From contig CALAZP010000141.1 in the NCBI GenBank assembly GCA_937926355.1, positions 1 through 14,111 on the forward strand: a DNA stretch of 14,111 bases, read 5' to 3'. The notes under the pieces were generated by a model. That model saw only the letters and a list, made by a program, of their open reading frames with translations. It had not been told where the DNA came from and ran no database searches. This DNA comes from an uncultured Saprospirales bacterium (GTDB taxonomy: Bacteria > Bacteroidota > Bacteroidia > Chitinophagales > Saprospiraceae). This document shows positions 6,461 to 13,277 of this stretch, piece by piece. Position 1 is the first letter of the stretch. Each line of letters begins with the position of its first letter. Made by a program: the position numbers and the translations under genes.

Positions 6461-7348
6461 TTATCTCTTCCCATTTATGTCATATCGTGACACAAAATTC
6501 CAAATCAATTCAGACGTATTCTGACCCTGAAAAGTTCCGATATCCCAAACATGTTTACCTCCAATGTATTTATAATGTTCCACAGAAACTGAGTTATCTC
6601 CTTGGTTATAGACATAATGTTCAATTACCATACCTCCACTATCCTCAGTGCTTATAATTGGATTTGTCGTTGTATTATTAAAATCAATCCAATGATCTAA
6701 GGTGTTTTGTACAGAGTTAACACCTTTACCTCCATTATAGGGTAGAATATAATCATCAGTTCCGTGTAGATGTAATACCGGCATAGGGTGACTTGTATTC
6801 CCTATACAATCGAGCATTGCGCCAGAAACAGATGCTACTGCAGCAATTAAATCACTTTTATAATTCGTAAGCCCATATGCCATCATACCACCATTTGAAT
6901 ATCCAACGGCATAAATTCTCTCCATATCTACATTATACTGAGATGAAATCTCCACAATAAGGACTTCAACAAAACCAAAATCATCAGCATCACTTTTATT
7001 ATCTCCTCCAATTGGACAGGGATTCCATTGAGATAAACCATCCAAACAGCTTCCTTGCGGATAGACTATAATAAGGGTGTCTGATTCTGCCAATGGGCGC
7101 ATATCCGCTTCAATCATGTAATCACTTACACTTTGACTAAACCCATGAAAATTCAGCATTAGAGGTACAGCAGATGTTCCATCATATGAATCAGGTATAT
7201 ACAAAACATACTCTCTGTTGAGACCGTCATGAACTAAAGTCTGTGCATTAGTATTTGAGTAACATTCCTCCGGATTTTTATTATCCTCTCTTTCACAACT
7301 ATTAAGAATCGTTAATAAGAAAGCAAATAGTAAAATTGATTTTTTCAT
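6461..7348 (-). CDS. Lipoprotein alpha/beta-hydrolase, PHB-depolymerase/feruloyl-esterase (LpqC-like) family
   Basis: 295 aa from the ATG at 7346-7348, chosen because it starts a lipoprotein signal (MKKSILLFAFLLTILNSC, Cys18); the frame upstream overlaps a terminator. The alpha/beta-hydrolase core is complete. VPLMLNFHGFSQ (about 61-72) provides the oxyanion strand. RIYAVGYSNGGMMAYGL holds the nucleophile Ser151 in GxSxG. HGTDDYILPYNGG holds the acid Asp199, and GGKHVWDI holds His266. LNREYVLYIPDSY and IIVYPQG are typical of the Esterase_phb/LpqC group, whose members release ferulic or acetyl side chains from plant-type polysaccharides or cleave polyesters. Anchoring as a lipoprotein fits glycan processing at the cell envelope, in line with the two broken glycoside hydrolases nearby. 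Transcribed alone with its own promoter box. Substrate not determinable. Confidence 0.88.
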   Translation of the reverse strand: MKKSILLFAFLLTILNSCEREDNKNPEECYSNTNAQTLVHDGLNREYVLYIPDSYDGTSAVPLMLNFHGFSQSVSDYMIEADMRPLAESDTLIIVYPQGSCLDGLSQWNPCPIGGDNKSDADDFGFVEVLIVEISSQYNVDMERIYAVGYSNGGMMAYGLTNYKSDLIAAVASVSGAMLDCIGNTSHPMPVLHLHGTDDYILPYNGGKGVNSVQNTLDHWIDFNNTTTNPIISTEDSGGMVIEHYVYNQGDNSVSVEHYKYIGGKHVWDIGTFQGQNTSELIWNFVSRYDINGKR

Positions 7349-7392
7349 CGGATTCTGTTTTTTTAAAAGACGATTTCTTGTCATTATTGTAT

Positions 7393-7400
7393 CAAATATA
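7393..7400 (-). promoter_or_regulatory. TAnnTTTG promoter box for the esterase gene
   Basis: On the minus strand TATATTTG matches TAnnTTTG exactly, about 45 bp before the start codon. It directly abuts the 3' arm of the terminator at 7401-7433, so a stop signal for the upstream transcript and the start signal of the next are fused. No clear TTG is seen at the -33 position. Confidence 0.5.
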
Positions 7401-7433
7401 AAAACCGCTACACTATAATAATATAACGGTTTT
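7401..7433 (-). terminator. Minus-strand terminator, near-copy of the one at 5266
   Basis: On the minus strand AAAACCGTTATATTA, loop TTA, TAGTGTAGCGGTTTT forms a 15-bp stem with three G-U pairs; the same positions are C-A mismatches on the plus strand, so it acts as minus-strand RNA. It would end transcripts from the dinB-dnaE2-slyD side or from the tRNA remnant at 7447. Each arm matches the 5266 hairpin at 13 of 15 positions. Confidence 0.75.
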
Positions 7434-7446
7434 ATCATTATAAGTC

Positions 7447-7496
7447 GCTCCCCCTGCTAGGCTCGAACCAAGGACCCTCTTATTAACAGTCAGATG
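7447..7496 (-). pseudogene. Truncated tRNA-Asn(GTT)-like 3' half
   Basis: Read on the minus strand it has an anticodon arm (TCTGA, loop CTGTTAA, TAAGA; anticodon GTT at 7487-7485), variable region, T-arm with GGTTCGAGCC, and a 3' acceptor strand AGGGGGAGC. No matching 5' half (acceptor plus D-arm) follows upstream: the sequence after 7496 does not pair. The anticodon stem has a G-A mismatch and the T-stem is weakened, so this is not a working tRNA. tRNA 3' halves are the usual attachment sites of tyrosine-recombinase elements, so it may be an att scar. Confidence 0.7.
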
Positions 7497-7542
7497 ATTT
7501 TAGATGCGACTAGAAGCTGCGAAGGAATTTGGAATAAATCCT

Positions 7543-8028
7543 TTAGGGTATAAGTGCTTGTTCCAATTCAGCTGGAGTAGCTTCTCTTACACTTTCTATT
7601 AGTCCTGTGAAATAAAGGTCAATCCCTGCCATGGGGTGATTGAAGTCCATAACTACCTCTTGCTCTTTGATCTCAAGAATAGTTCCCGTCATTTGGTTTC
7701 CTTCATCATCGCTCATAGGTACAGTATTTCCTACTTGCAGGATTTCTGTATCGGGCTGGCCATTGACTTCAAAAATATTAATGGGTAGTGATATAATAGC
7801 ATCTTGATCGATAGCCCCATAAGCTTCGTCTGATGGAATGCCAAAGGAGAAAGTATCTCCCACTTTCATTCCCGATAGTTGCTCTTCAAAAGCCGGAATC
7901 ATTTGTCCCGCTCCGTATAAAAATACAAGAGGTTCTCCTCCAAAGGTCTCTTCCACCATTTCCCCATTAATATCTTTTTCATGAAGTTTATAATGAAGTG
8001 CAACAATAGCGTGTTTGGCAATTTGCAT
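7543..8028 (-). CDS. slyD: FKBP-type peptidyl-prolyl cis-trans isomerase, SlyD-like
   Basis: 161 aa, cytoplasmic, without a signal peptide. Order of parts: N-terminal FKBP strands (AKHAIVALHYKLHEKDINGEM, 4-24), the GxGQMIPAFEEQLSGMKVGDTF segment (39-60), the AYGAID flap (69-74), an insert-in-flap chaperone domain (about 75-125), and the return DFNHPMAGIDLYF (128-140) ending IESVREATPAELEQA. This is the SlyD layout and the length without the metal-binding His-rich tail of the E. coli protein, which is absent here. It should catalyse prolyl isomerisation and help fold nascent chains. It lies 52 bp downstream of dnaE2 on the same strand and may be read through from it, although the functions are unrelated. 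Confidence 0.92.
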   Translation of the reverse strand: MQIAKHAIVALHYKLHEKDINGEMVEETFGGEPLVFLYGAGQMIPAFEEQLSGMKVGDTFSFGIPSDEAYGAIDQDAIISLPINIFEVNGQPDTEILQVGNTVPMSDDEGNQMTGTILEIKEQEVVMDFNHPMAGIDLYFTGLIESVREATPAELEQALIP

Positions 8029-8080
8029 AATGTTTTTTTAAATAGGTTTAGACATTGCATCGAAGGTAAGGGAAATTAAA

Positions 8081-11038
8081 TTAAAATCTTTCATCTTTGA
8101 CCATAGGCAATCTTTTCATAGCAATTACTTCTATATTAGGAAAATTAAAGTCTAGGGTCACCTTCCCTTTAATTAAGTAAATCCCCTTACCGGTGAAGTT
8201 GTTTTTCTTATTTCGGAGGTTGAAATGAGTCGTATCAAAAAACTGACCTTCTGGATCAATCCAGGTTCCGAATTCCATGGGTTGACCACTCTTGGTTCTG
8301 ATGGTTTTGCGGCAGACAAAATAACCCGTTGTATATATCAATTGGCCTGCTTTTTGTCGAAGTTGGTGTGCTGAAGTGAGTAATATTTTGGGAGAGATGC
8401 TATTGGGTTCCACTAATTCAAAAGGACTGCAAAGTGGAAATCCCAGCAATTCAATTTCGTCAAAGTGTTGATCTAGAGGATGTTCTTCAAATACATCAAC
8501 AGGCAACTGCCAGTTTGCCGTTCGCTCCTCAAAGAGATTGCCCGTATTATTAGTGGAGCAGTAGGAGCGCATCAAAGCATTTTTTTCCCACATGAGTTCG
8601 TATTTTTTTTTACCGATAAATCTGAAAGCGCCAATCCGAATGAGGATTTCGAGTTGTTCGGCTCCGATATGGACCCGATTGATAAAGTCTTCAAGGCCAG
8701 TAAAGGCTCCCCCTTGTAATCGTTGGTGAACTATCTGATGACCAACTGCGCGTTCCATACCTTGTAGATGGATAAAACCGATATAAATATCTTTTTGGTC
8801 AATATCTGTATGATATCTGCTGTGGTTGACACAAGGGGCGTGAATAGTAGCTCCGCACATTCGCGCTTCATGGAAATAGTATTCGGTACTATAAAAACCA
8901 CCAAAGTTATTGATAACGGCTACCATAAATTCAAGTGGATAGTAGGCTTTGAGGTATAGGGACTGTAAACTTTCCACGGCGAAACTTGCAGAGTGGGCTT
9001 TACAGAAAGAGTAGCCAGAAAAACTCTCGATCTGTCGCCATACTTCTTTACTCAACTCGTCGGAATACCCCCTTGCTCGACAGTTGTCGTAGTACTTTTT
9101 TTCAAGTCTTTGGGGAGTATCGCCTTTGGCTTTTTTGCCGCACATAATGCGGCGCAATACATCGCTTTCATCCAAATCTAATCCTGCAAAGTGGTGGAGT
9201 ATTTTCATCACATCTTCTTGATAGACCATAACACCGTACGTTTCACCCAAATGTTGTTCGAATATGGGATGTAGATACTCAAAACTATCTGGTTGATGAA
9301 ACCGCTGGATGAATTCGCGCATCATCCCAGAGCTGGATACGCCAGGTCGAATAATGGAACTCGCCGCTACGAGTTGGATATAATCATCGCATCTGAGCTT
9401 GTGTAATAATCCACGCATGGCTGGAGATTCAATATAAAAACACCCCATACATTGACCAGATTGGAGTTGAGCCTTCACCTTAGGATCTTGCTTGATGACT
9501 TCAATACGGTGTATATCGAGATCGATATCGTAGTTTCTCTTAATGAGGGCAATGCTATCTTTAATATGCCCTAGACCGCGTTGACTGAGTACATCCAACT
9601 TGTGAAACCCCATGTCTTCTGCATGGTGCATATCAAAATGCGTGATGGGAAATCCCTTGGGCATCCATTGAAGGGCGGTGTAGTAGTATATAGGGCGTTC
9701 GCTGATTAATACCCCTCCTGCGTGTATGGATAAATAGTTGGGCAGTCCTTCAATTTTTTTGCCTTGGCGAATAATTTCGGCAGCTAAATCATGGTGACTT
9801 CCCATATCTTCGGGCATATCCACAATACGATCAATGGCTTGTTTGGGCAGCCCATACACTTTACCGAGTTCTCTAATGATTGATCTTCCTTTGAAGGTAT
9901 TATAAGTAGCGAGTAGAGCAGTGTGTTCACTCCCGTAGCGTTTGAATATATAATCTGTGATATCATCGCGTTCATCCCAAGAAAAATCTATATCGAAATC
10001 GGGAGGACTGCTCCTATATGGATTGATGAATCTTTCAAAATATAGGTCTAGTTCCAGTGGATCTACATCTGTAATGCCTAGGCAAAAAGCGACGATAGAA
10101 TTGGCACCACTTCCTCTTCCTACATGATGATACCCTACGGATTGAGCGTATCTGATGATATCCCAAGTAATCAGAAAATAGGCACAGAATGATTGCCGTC
10201 TAATAACACTCAACTCTTTTTTGATGCGTTCGTTGGCGAGGGGATTATCTAATCCGTAACGCTTTCTCTTGCCGTTGTCAGTCAGTTTTTCCAATAAGCG
10301 AAAATCGCTTTCTTCACCTCCGGTAAAATATCTTTTATTGTTGTGTAGGCCCGATGGAATATCTATATGACAGGTGGATAGTACATATTCCGTCTGTTGG
10401 ATGATTTCGGGAAAAGCTTCAAAGGCCTTGAGTAAAGTATCGGGGGGGTGGAGCCATTCGTTGGAGTGAGCGCTATTAGTGGCATCTATCTTAGTGATTA
10501 GGGTGTTGAGATCGATGGCTCGGAGTAGTTTATGAGTTTGATGATCCTCAGGATAACCAAAAGATACGGCATGCAGCAATACCAGTTTGCCAAGATGCTC
10601 AACCGACATTTTCCGAAGGGAAAAATTATTGACGTCTTGAAGGCGAATTCCTATTAATTCATTATCAGCCAGTTGATTAGTATTTTTTCCCAAGGGATAG
10701 ATGATCCAACAATCAGGTAATAAAGGTGGAGTAGGGGGGAGCTGTTGACCTGGAGCCGCATATTGAGTTAAAAAGGCATTTAATTGTCTAAAACCTTCTG
10801 GGTTACGCGCTAAGCCAATGTAGTATTGTACACCATCCTTATTTCTAAAATCAATACCGAGTACAGGTTGGATATCCACAGCTTGGCAGCGCCGTATAAA
10901 TTCAAAGGCGCCACTTGTATTATTGATATCAGTAAGGGCAAGAGCGGTAATGCCATTTTGAGCAGCCCAATCTACCAATTCCTGAGGAGATAGGGTGCCG
11001 TAGCGCATGCTGTAAAAGGTATGACAATTCAGATACAC
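8081..11038 (-). CDS. dnaE2: Error-prone DNA polymerase III alpha subunit, DnaE2-like
   Basis: 985 aa, starting at GTG 11038. An in-frame TAA of dinB lies three codons upstream, and the N-terminal motif YLNCHTFYSMRYGTLSPQEL needs this start. Domains: PHP (1 to about 230), palm/fingers (about 280-700) with GRGSGANS (308-315), PDFDIDF (Asp347/349/351) and YQEDVMKI (Asp609) supplying catalytic Asp residues, a helix-hairpin-helix near SGYSFCKAHSASFA (674-687), and a C-terminal OB fold. The length fits the short DnaE2/ImuC class better than replicative DnaE. The PHP domain has lost expected metal ligands: His6 is present, but Thr8 replaces the second His and LTDIN replaces TDHN. PHP-based proofreading is therefore unlikely. 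It pairs with dinB in one operon, suggesting damage-induced translesion synthesis. Confidence 0.9.
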   Translation of the reverse strand: MYLNCHTFYSMRYGTLSPQELVDWAAQNGITALALTDINNTSGAFEFIRRCQAVDIQPVLGIDFRNKDGVQYYIGLARNPEGFRQLNAFLTQYAAPGQQLPPTPPLLPDCWIIYPLGKNTNQLADNELIGIRLQDVNNFSLRKMSVEHLGKLVLLHAVSFGYPEDHQTHKLLRAIDLNTLITKIDATNSAHSNEWLHPPDTLLKAFEAFPEIIQQTEYVLSTCHIDIPSGLHNNKRYFTGGEESDFRLLEKLTDNGKRKRYGLDNPLANERIKKELSVIRRQSFCAYFLITWDIIRYAQSVGYHHVGRGSGANSIVAFCLGITDVDPLELDLYFERFINPYRSSPPDFDIDFSWDERDDITDYIFKRYGSEHTALLATYNTFKGRSIIRELGKVYGLPKQAIDRIVDMPEDMGSHHDLAAEIIRQGKKIEGLPNYLSIHAGGVLISERPIYYYTALQWMPKGFPITHFDMHHAEDMGFHKLDVLSQRGLGHIKDSIALIKRNYDIDLDIHRIEVIKQDPKVKAQLQSGQCMGCFYIESPAMRGLLHKLRCDDYIQLVAASSIIRPGVSSSGMMREFIQRFHQPDSFEYLHPIFEQHLGETYGVMVYQEDVMKILHHFAGLDLDESDVLRRIMCGKKAKGDTPQRLEKKYYDNCRARGYSDELSKEVWRQIESFSGYSFCKAHSASFAVESLQSLYLKAYYPLEFMVAVINNFGGFYSTEYYFHEARMCGATIHAPCVNHSRYHTDIDQKDIYIGFIHLQGMERAVGHQIVHQRLQGGAFTGLEDFINRVHIGAEQLEILIRIGAFRFIGKKKYELMWEKNALMRSYCSTNNTGNLFEERTANWQLPVDVFEEHPLDQHFDEIELLGFPLCSPFELVEPNSISPKILLTSAHQLRQKAGQLIYTTGYFVCRKTIRTKSGQPMEFGTWIDPEGQFFDTTHFNLRNKKNNFTGKGIYLIKGKVTLDFNFPNIEVIAMKRLPMVKDERF

Positions 11039-11044
11039 AGCGAC

Positions 11045-12208
11045 TTATGATTTTATTTTTTTGGAGGTATCTAATAAATCTGCTCTTGTAATAGCTTGTA
11101 TTCCAAACCGGTTTCGAATGCCATCCATCGCCTGTACGAGTTTGTCGCCTTCTGCTTCTTGATCGAATAAACTCATCTGGGGACTGCCGTATACCAGACC
11201 ACTAAATCGAATACCGATTAATCTTATAAGTTGCCTGCGTTGATAGAGTTGATTGAATAAGTGATGAATATGGGTGATTAATACGGAATCCAACGCGGTA
11301 TAGGTTATTTTTTGCTGGCGGGAAAAAGTATTGAAATCCGTATATCTTATTTTGACGGTTATGCAAGAGGTGAGTTTACCCGATTGACGCAATTCATAAG
11401 CGAGTCTAAAACACATATCTGCTAACTGTCTTTTGATCCAATCGATATCAATGGTATCTTCCTGAAAAGTTCGCTCGGCAGACATGGATTGTTTTTCGTG
11501 GTAAGGCACTACAGGCCGATCGTCAATAGCGTTGGCCTTTTTCCAAAGTTCAGTACCGTTTTTTCCAAATTCGCGTTCTAGTAAGACTGGCGGAATGAGG
11601 CTGAGGGTATGTATGGTTTTTACCCCCATCATTTGTAGTTTGCGCTGGGTAGCATTCCCCACTGAGGGCAATTTGCCAACAGGCATGGGGGCAATAAAGG
11701 ATTTTTCAGTGCCAACTTCAATACAACGAGCACCGTTGGGCTTAGCCTCTCCAGTACTGATTTTAGAGATGAGTTTATTGACCGCCAAACCCATAGAAAT
11801 TGGAAGACCACTTTCTTTGATGATTTTCTGGCGCAGCATCTCGGACCACTGCCAACAGCCAAAATATTGGTCCATTCCCGTCAAATCGAGGTAGAATTCA
11901 TCAATAGAGGCTTTTTCATACAGCGGTGCATCTTCAGCTATAATTTCGGTGATAAGACCAGAATATTGGGTGTAAGCTTCCATGTCTCCTCTTATGACAA
12001 TGGCATCGGGACATCGTTGTAAAGCCATTTTTACAGGCATTGCAGAGTGAACACCATAGGCTCTAGCTTCGTAACTACAAGAAGCTACAACACTTCGACC
12101 ACTACCACCTATTATAACAGGTTTGCCTTTGAGCGCACTGTTTCTCAATTGCTCCACGGAAACGAAAAAAGCATCTAAATCAAGATGCAGCACAGCTTTT
12201 TTATACAT
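11045..12208 (-). CDS. dinB: DNA polymerase IV (Y-family, DinB)
   Basis: 387 aa from ATG 12206-12208. Catalytic palm motifs are intact: HLDLDAFFVSVE (Asp10, steric-gate Phe14/15) and KASIDEFYLDLTG (Asp103, Glu104). The thumb has GKLPSVGNATQRKLQMMGV, the little finger follows from about 240 (SMSAERTF), and the C-terminal part ends with a beta-clamp motif QMSLF (344-348). Retained catalytic residues separate it from ImuB, the inactive relative that usually partners DnaE2. It is the first gene of a two-gene operon: its stop lies 6 bp before the dnaE2 GTG, so translation is probably coupled. The usual LexA/UmuD-like or ImuA gene is not upstream. A 13-bp inverted repeat covering the start codon may be its operator. 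Confidence 0.93.
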   Translation of the reverse strand: MYKKAVLHLDLDAFFVSVEQLRNSALKGKPVIIGGSGRSVVASCSYEARAYGVHSAMPVKMALQRCPDAIVIRGDMEAYTQYSGLITEIIAEDAPLYEKASIDEFYLDLTGMDQYFGCWQWSEMLRQKIIKESGLPISMGLAVNKLISKISTGEAKPNGARCIEVGTEKSFIAPMPVGKLPSVGNATQRKLQMMGVKTIHTLSLIPPVLLEREFGKNGTELWKKANAIDDRPVVPYHEKQSMSAERTFQEDTIDIDWIKRQLADMCFRLAYELRQSGKLTSCITVKIRYTDFNTFSRQQKITYTALDSVLITHIHHLFNQLYQRRQLIRLIGIRFSGLVYGSPQMSLFDQEAEGDKLVQAMDGIRNRFGIQAITRADLLDTSKKIKS

Positions 12209-12252
12209 TTTGTTTTAAAAAGTTTTACAACAGCTAATATAAAACAAAATGT
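12205..12252 (-). promoter_or_regulatory. Candidate operator: perfect 13-bp inverted repeat over the dinB start
   Basis: ACATTTTGTTTTA (12205-12217) and TAAAACAAAATGT (12240-12252) are exact reverse complements separated by 22 bp, about three helical turns centre to centre. The left arm contains the dinB start codon. Further GTTTTA units occur at 12222-12227 and 12275-12280. A dyad at this place could block transcription or sequester the start codon in RNA. The cognate regulator is unknown. Confidence 0.5.
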
Positions 12253-12298
12253 TTATTAAATGAATTTTTTTTTTGTTTTACGAAAAAAGGTATTTATA

Positions 12299-12326
12299 TT
12301 GTTATCGACTTTCTAAGATACATTTG
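12299..12326 (+). promoter_or_regulatory. Promoter of the small HTH gene
   Basis: TTG at 12299-12301 and TACATTTG at 12319-12326, an exact TAnnTTTG, are 17 bp apart, good spacing for a Bacteroidota housekeeping promoter. Predicted start is near 12333, leaving a leader of about 80 nt with a small hairpin GTGAG-TAATG-CTCAC at 12361-12375. Confidence 0.6.
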
Positions 12327-12415
12327 GTCAAAAGAGTACTTTAGGTTATTGCTTGTAGAGGTGAGTAATGCTCACTCAAGGTTGTTTCATTCTCTAATTT
12401 TTTAAAATTTATATT

Positions 12416-12625
12416 ATGAAAAAACCACCAGTCACTAAATATGAAATAGCCGAGTCCTTAAATATTAGCGTTAGTACCCTCAGAAGGTGGCTTCGAAGAG
12501 AAGATATTAAAGTTCCGAGAGGCATTATATCTCGAAATAAGGTATATGAAATATATCTTAAGCTGGGCTATGAAGGACTGGCGAATGAATTCAAGAGAAA
12601 GTTTAATTTCACTCCCCCTTTTTGA
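12416..12625 (+). CDS. Small helix-turn-helix DNA-binding protein
   Basis: 69 aa, basic. Residues 7-27 (TKYEIAESLNISVSTLRRWL) form a helix-turn-helix of the excisionase/MerR-like type, where a short helix pair reads DNA. The rest (IISRNKVYEIYLKLGYEGLANEF) is probably one or two helices for packing or dimerisation. No ligand or catalytic domain is present. It has its own promoter and is divergent from dinB. It may regulate itself, the dinB-dnaE2 operon, or the 10-bp repeat array 46 bp downstream, but nothing in the sequence settles which. Short proteins like this are common on mobile elements as excision or control factors. Function unknown beyond DNA binding. Confidence 0.78.
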   Translation: MKKPPVTKYEIAESLNISVSTLRRWLRREDIKVPRGIISRNKVYEIYLKLGYEGLANEFKRKFNFTPPF

Positions 12626-12651
12626 ATGCTGAGAAATAAATCTCATCTACC

Positions 12652-12686
12652 AGGAGGTAATTTCTATGCAGAATGATGCGAAATGA
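12652..12686 (+). CDS. Six-codon micro-ORF with a perfect Shine-Dalgarno (speculative)
   Basis: AGGAGGT at 12652-12658 sits 7 nt before ATG 12666, followed by MQNDAK and TGA (12684-12686). This organism otherwise shows no Shine-Dalgarno before its genes, so a full match at ideal spacing stands out. The TGA overlaps a following ATG. It could be a leader peptide or chance; no known family. Confidence 0.25.
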
Positions 12687-12720
12687 CGCAAAATGACGCG
12701 AAATGACGCGAAATGACTCC
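12671..12720. repeat. 10-bp tandem repeat, five units (AAATGACGCG)
   Basis: Units at 12671, 12681, 12691, 12701 and 12711. The middle three are AAATGACGCA, AAATGACGCG and AAATGACGCG; the outer two are diverged. A 10-bp period puts every unit on the same face of the helix, which suits a cooperatively bound protein such as the HTH product of the gene just upstream. Too short and spacer-free for CRISPR. Confidence 0.75.
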
Positions 12721-12752
12721 GATACACCTGTATTTACGCCGTACCTTTGATA

Positions 12753-12786
12753 TATAACAATAAAGATGAAAATCTTTTTAGTTATA
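12753..12786. repeat. Long AT-rich hairpin with GAAA loop
   Basis: TATAAC-aat-AAAGAT, loop GAAA (12768-12771), ATCTTT-tta-GTTATA. Two 6-bp stems are stacked with a small internal loop, and the GNRA-type tetraloop suggests an RNA structure. It could end the transcript of the HTH gene and repeat array, although no U-tract follows the outer stem. Confidence 0.5.
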
Positions 12787-13102
12787 CAGAGTAAATCAAA
12801 ATGAATCTATGATTATTATAACCTATCAACTTAGTTTGCCGTATCCATACAAGACCACGAACTGGCACTTACAGCGATACAAACGAAAGTTGCTGATCAA
12901 AATTCCGGCAACTTGAGTGGCCCTACTTTTCCCAATACAGTATTTTTAATTTTATATTTCAAACAACCTTAAAACAAGTAATAAATAACCTAATCATATC
13001 AACCACATTAGTACAAGTATCTTAGAAAAGGGTTGATATACTGAAGAAGCATTCCTAAGTGGGATTAGTTTCCTATGTACTCTTTAACTCCAATTTGAGT
13101 TT

Positions 13103-13128
13103 GGGGGGGCTATCAAGCCCTCCCTTTT
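13103..13128 (+). terminator. Plus-strand intrinsic terminator, G-rich stem
   Basis: GGGGGGGCT (13103-13111), loop ATCA, AGCCCTCCC (13116-13124), then TTTT. Nine pairs including one G-U. A strong stem with a short U-tract. Confidence 0.7.
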
Positions 13129-13191
13129 CAAAGAGGTTCCCAAAACCGAAAAGATGCAAGACCGGAGTTTGTAGTATATTCTGCTACTAAG

Positions 13192-13220
13192 GAGAGTCGC
13201 ATATCGCGGCTCTCTTTTTT
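13192..13220 (+). terminator. Plus-strand intrinsic terminator with T6 tail
   Basis: GAGAGTCGC (13192-13200), loop ATATC, GCGGCTCTC (13206-13214), then TTTTTT. Nine pairs with one G-U on the plus strand, the clearest plus-strand terminator of the window. No coding gene upstream accounts for it. Confidence 0.85.
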
Positions 13221-13245
13221 ATGTTATCCAACCAACATGGTGGGT

Positions 13246-13277
13246 ACTTACCTTACCTTTTACCGTAAGGTGTAAGT
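13246..13277 (-). terminator. Hairpin downstream of the M20 peptidase gene
   Basis: CCTTAC (13251-13256) pairs with GTAAGG (13265-13270), and an outer ACTTA/TAAGT extension is offset by a 2-nt bulge. It lies about 30 bp past the peptidase stop on the minus strand but lacks a clear U-tract, so its role as a terminator is uncertain. Confidence 0.4.

Larger units (their letters stand above)
12996..13220 (+). ncRNA. Candidate structured RNA ending in a strong terminator (unassigned)
   Basis: A chain of hairpins on the plus strand: ATATCAACC/GGTTGATAT (12996-13039), AACTC/GAGTT (13086-13101), a G-rich terminator (13103-13124), AAACCG/CGG-A-GTTT (13143-13170), GTAGTA/TGCTAC (13171-13187), and a terminator with T6 (13192-13220). 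No gene precedes these terminators on this strand for about 480 bp, so some non-coding transcript is a reasonable reading. I match it to no known RNA family, and the 5' end is unknown. Confidence 0.35.

Noticed and set aside
7447..7520. A complete tRNA-Asn gene
   Set aside because: Only the anticodon arm, T-arm and 3' acceptor strand are recognisable. No D-arm or 5' acceptor strand follows, and both remaining stems have mismatches.
8480..9181. Plus-strand open frames of 62-79 codons inside dnaE2
   Set aside because: They are antisense shadows of a gene with complete polymerase motifs on the minus strand.
12671..12720. CRISPR array
   Set aside because: Units are only 10 bp and directly abutting, with no spacers and no cas genes.
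12809..12916. 35-codon open frame (MIIITYQLSLPYPYK...)
   Set aside because: Short, with no promoter or ribosome signal and no recognisable family; it could be the decayed end of a gene but nothing supports that.
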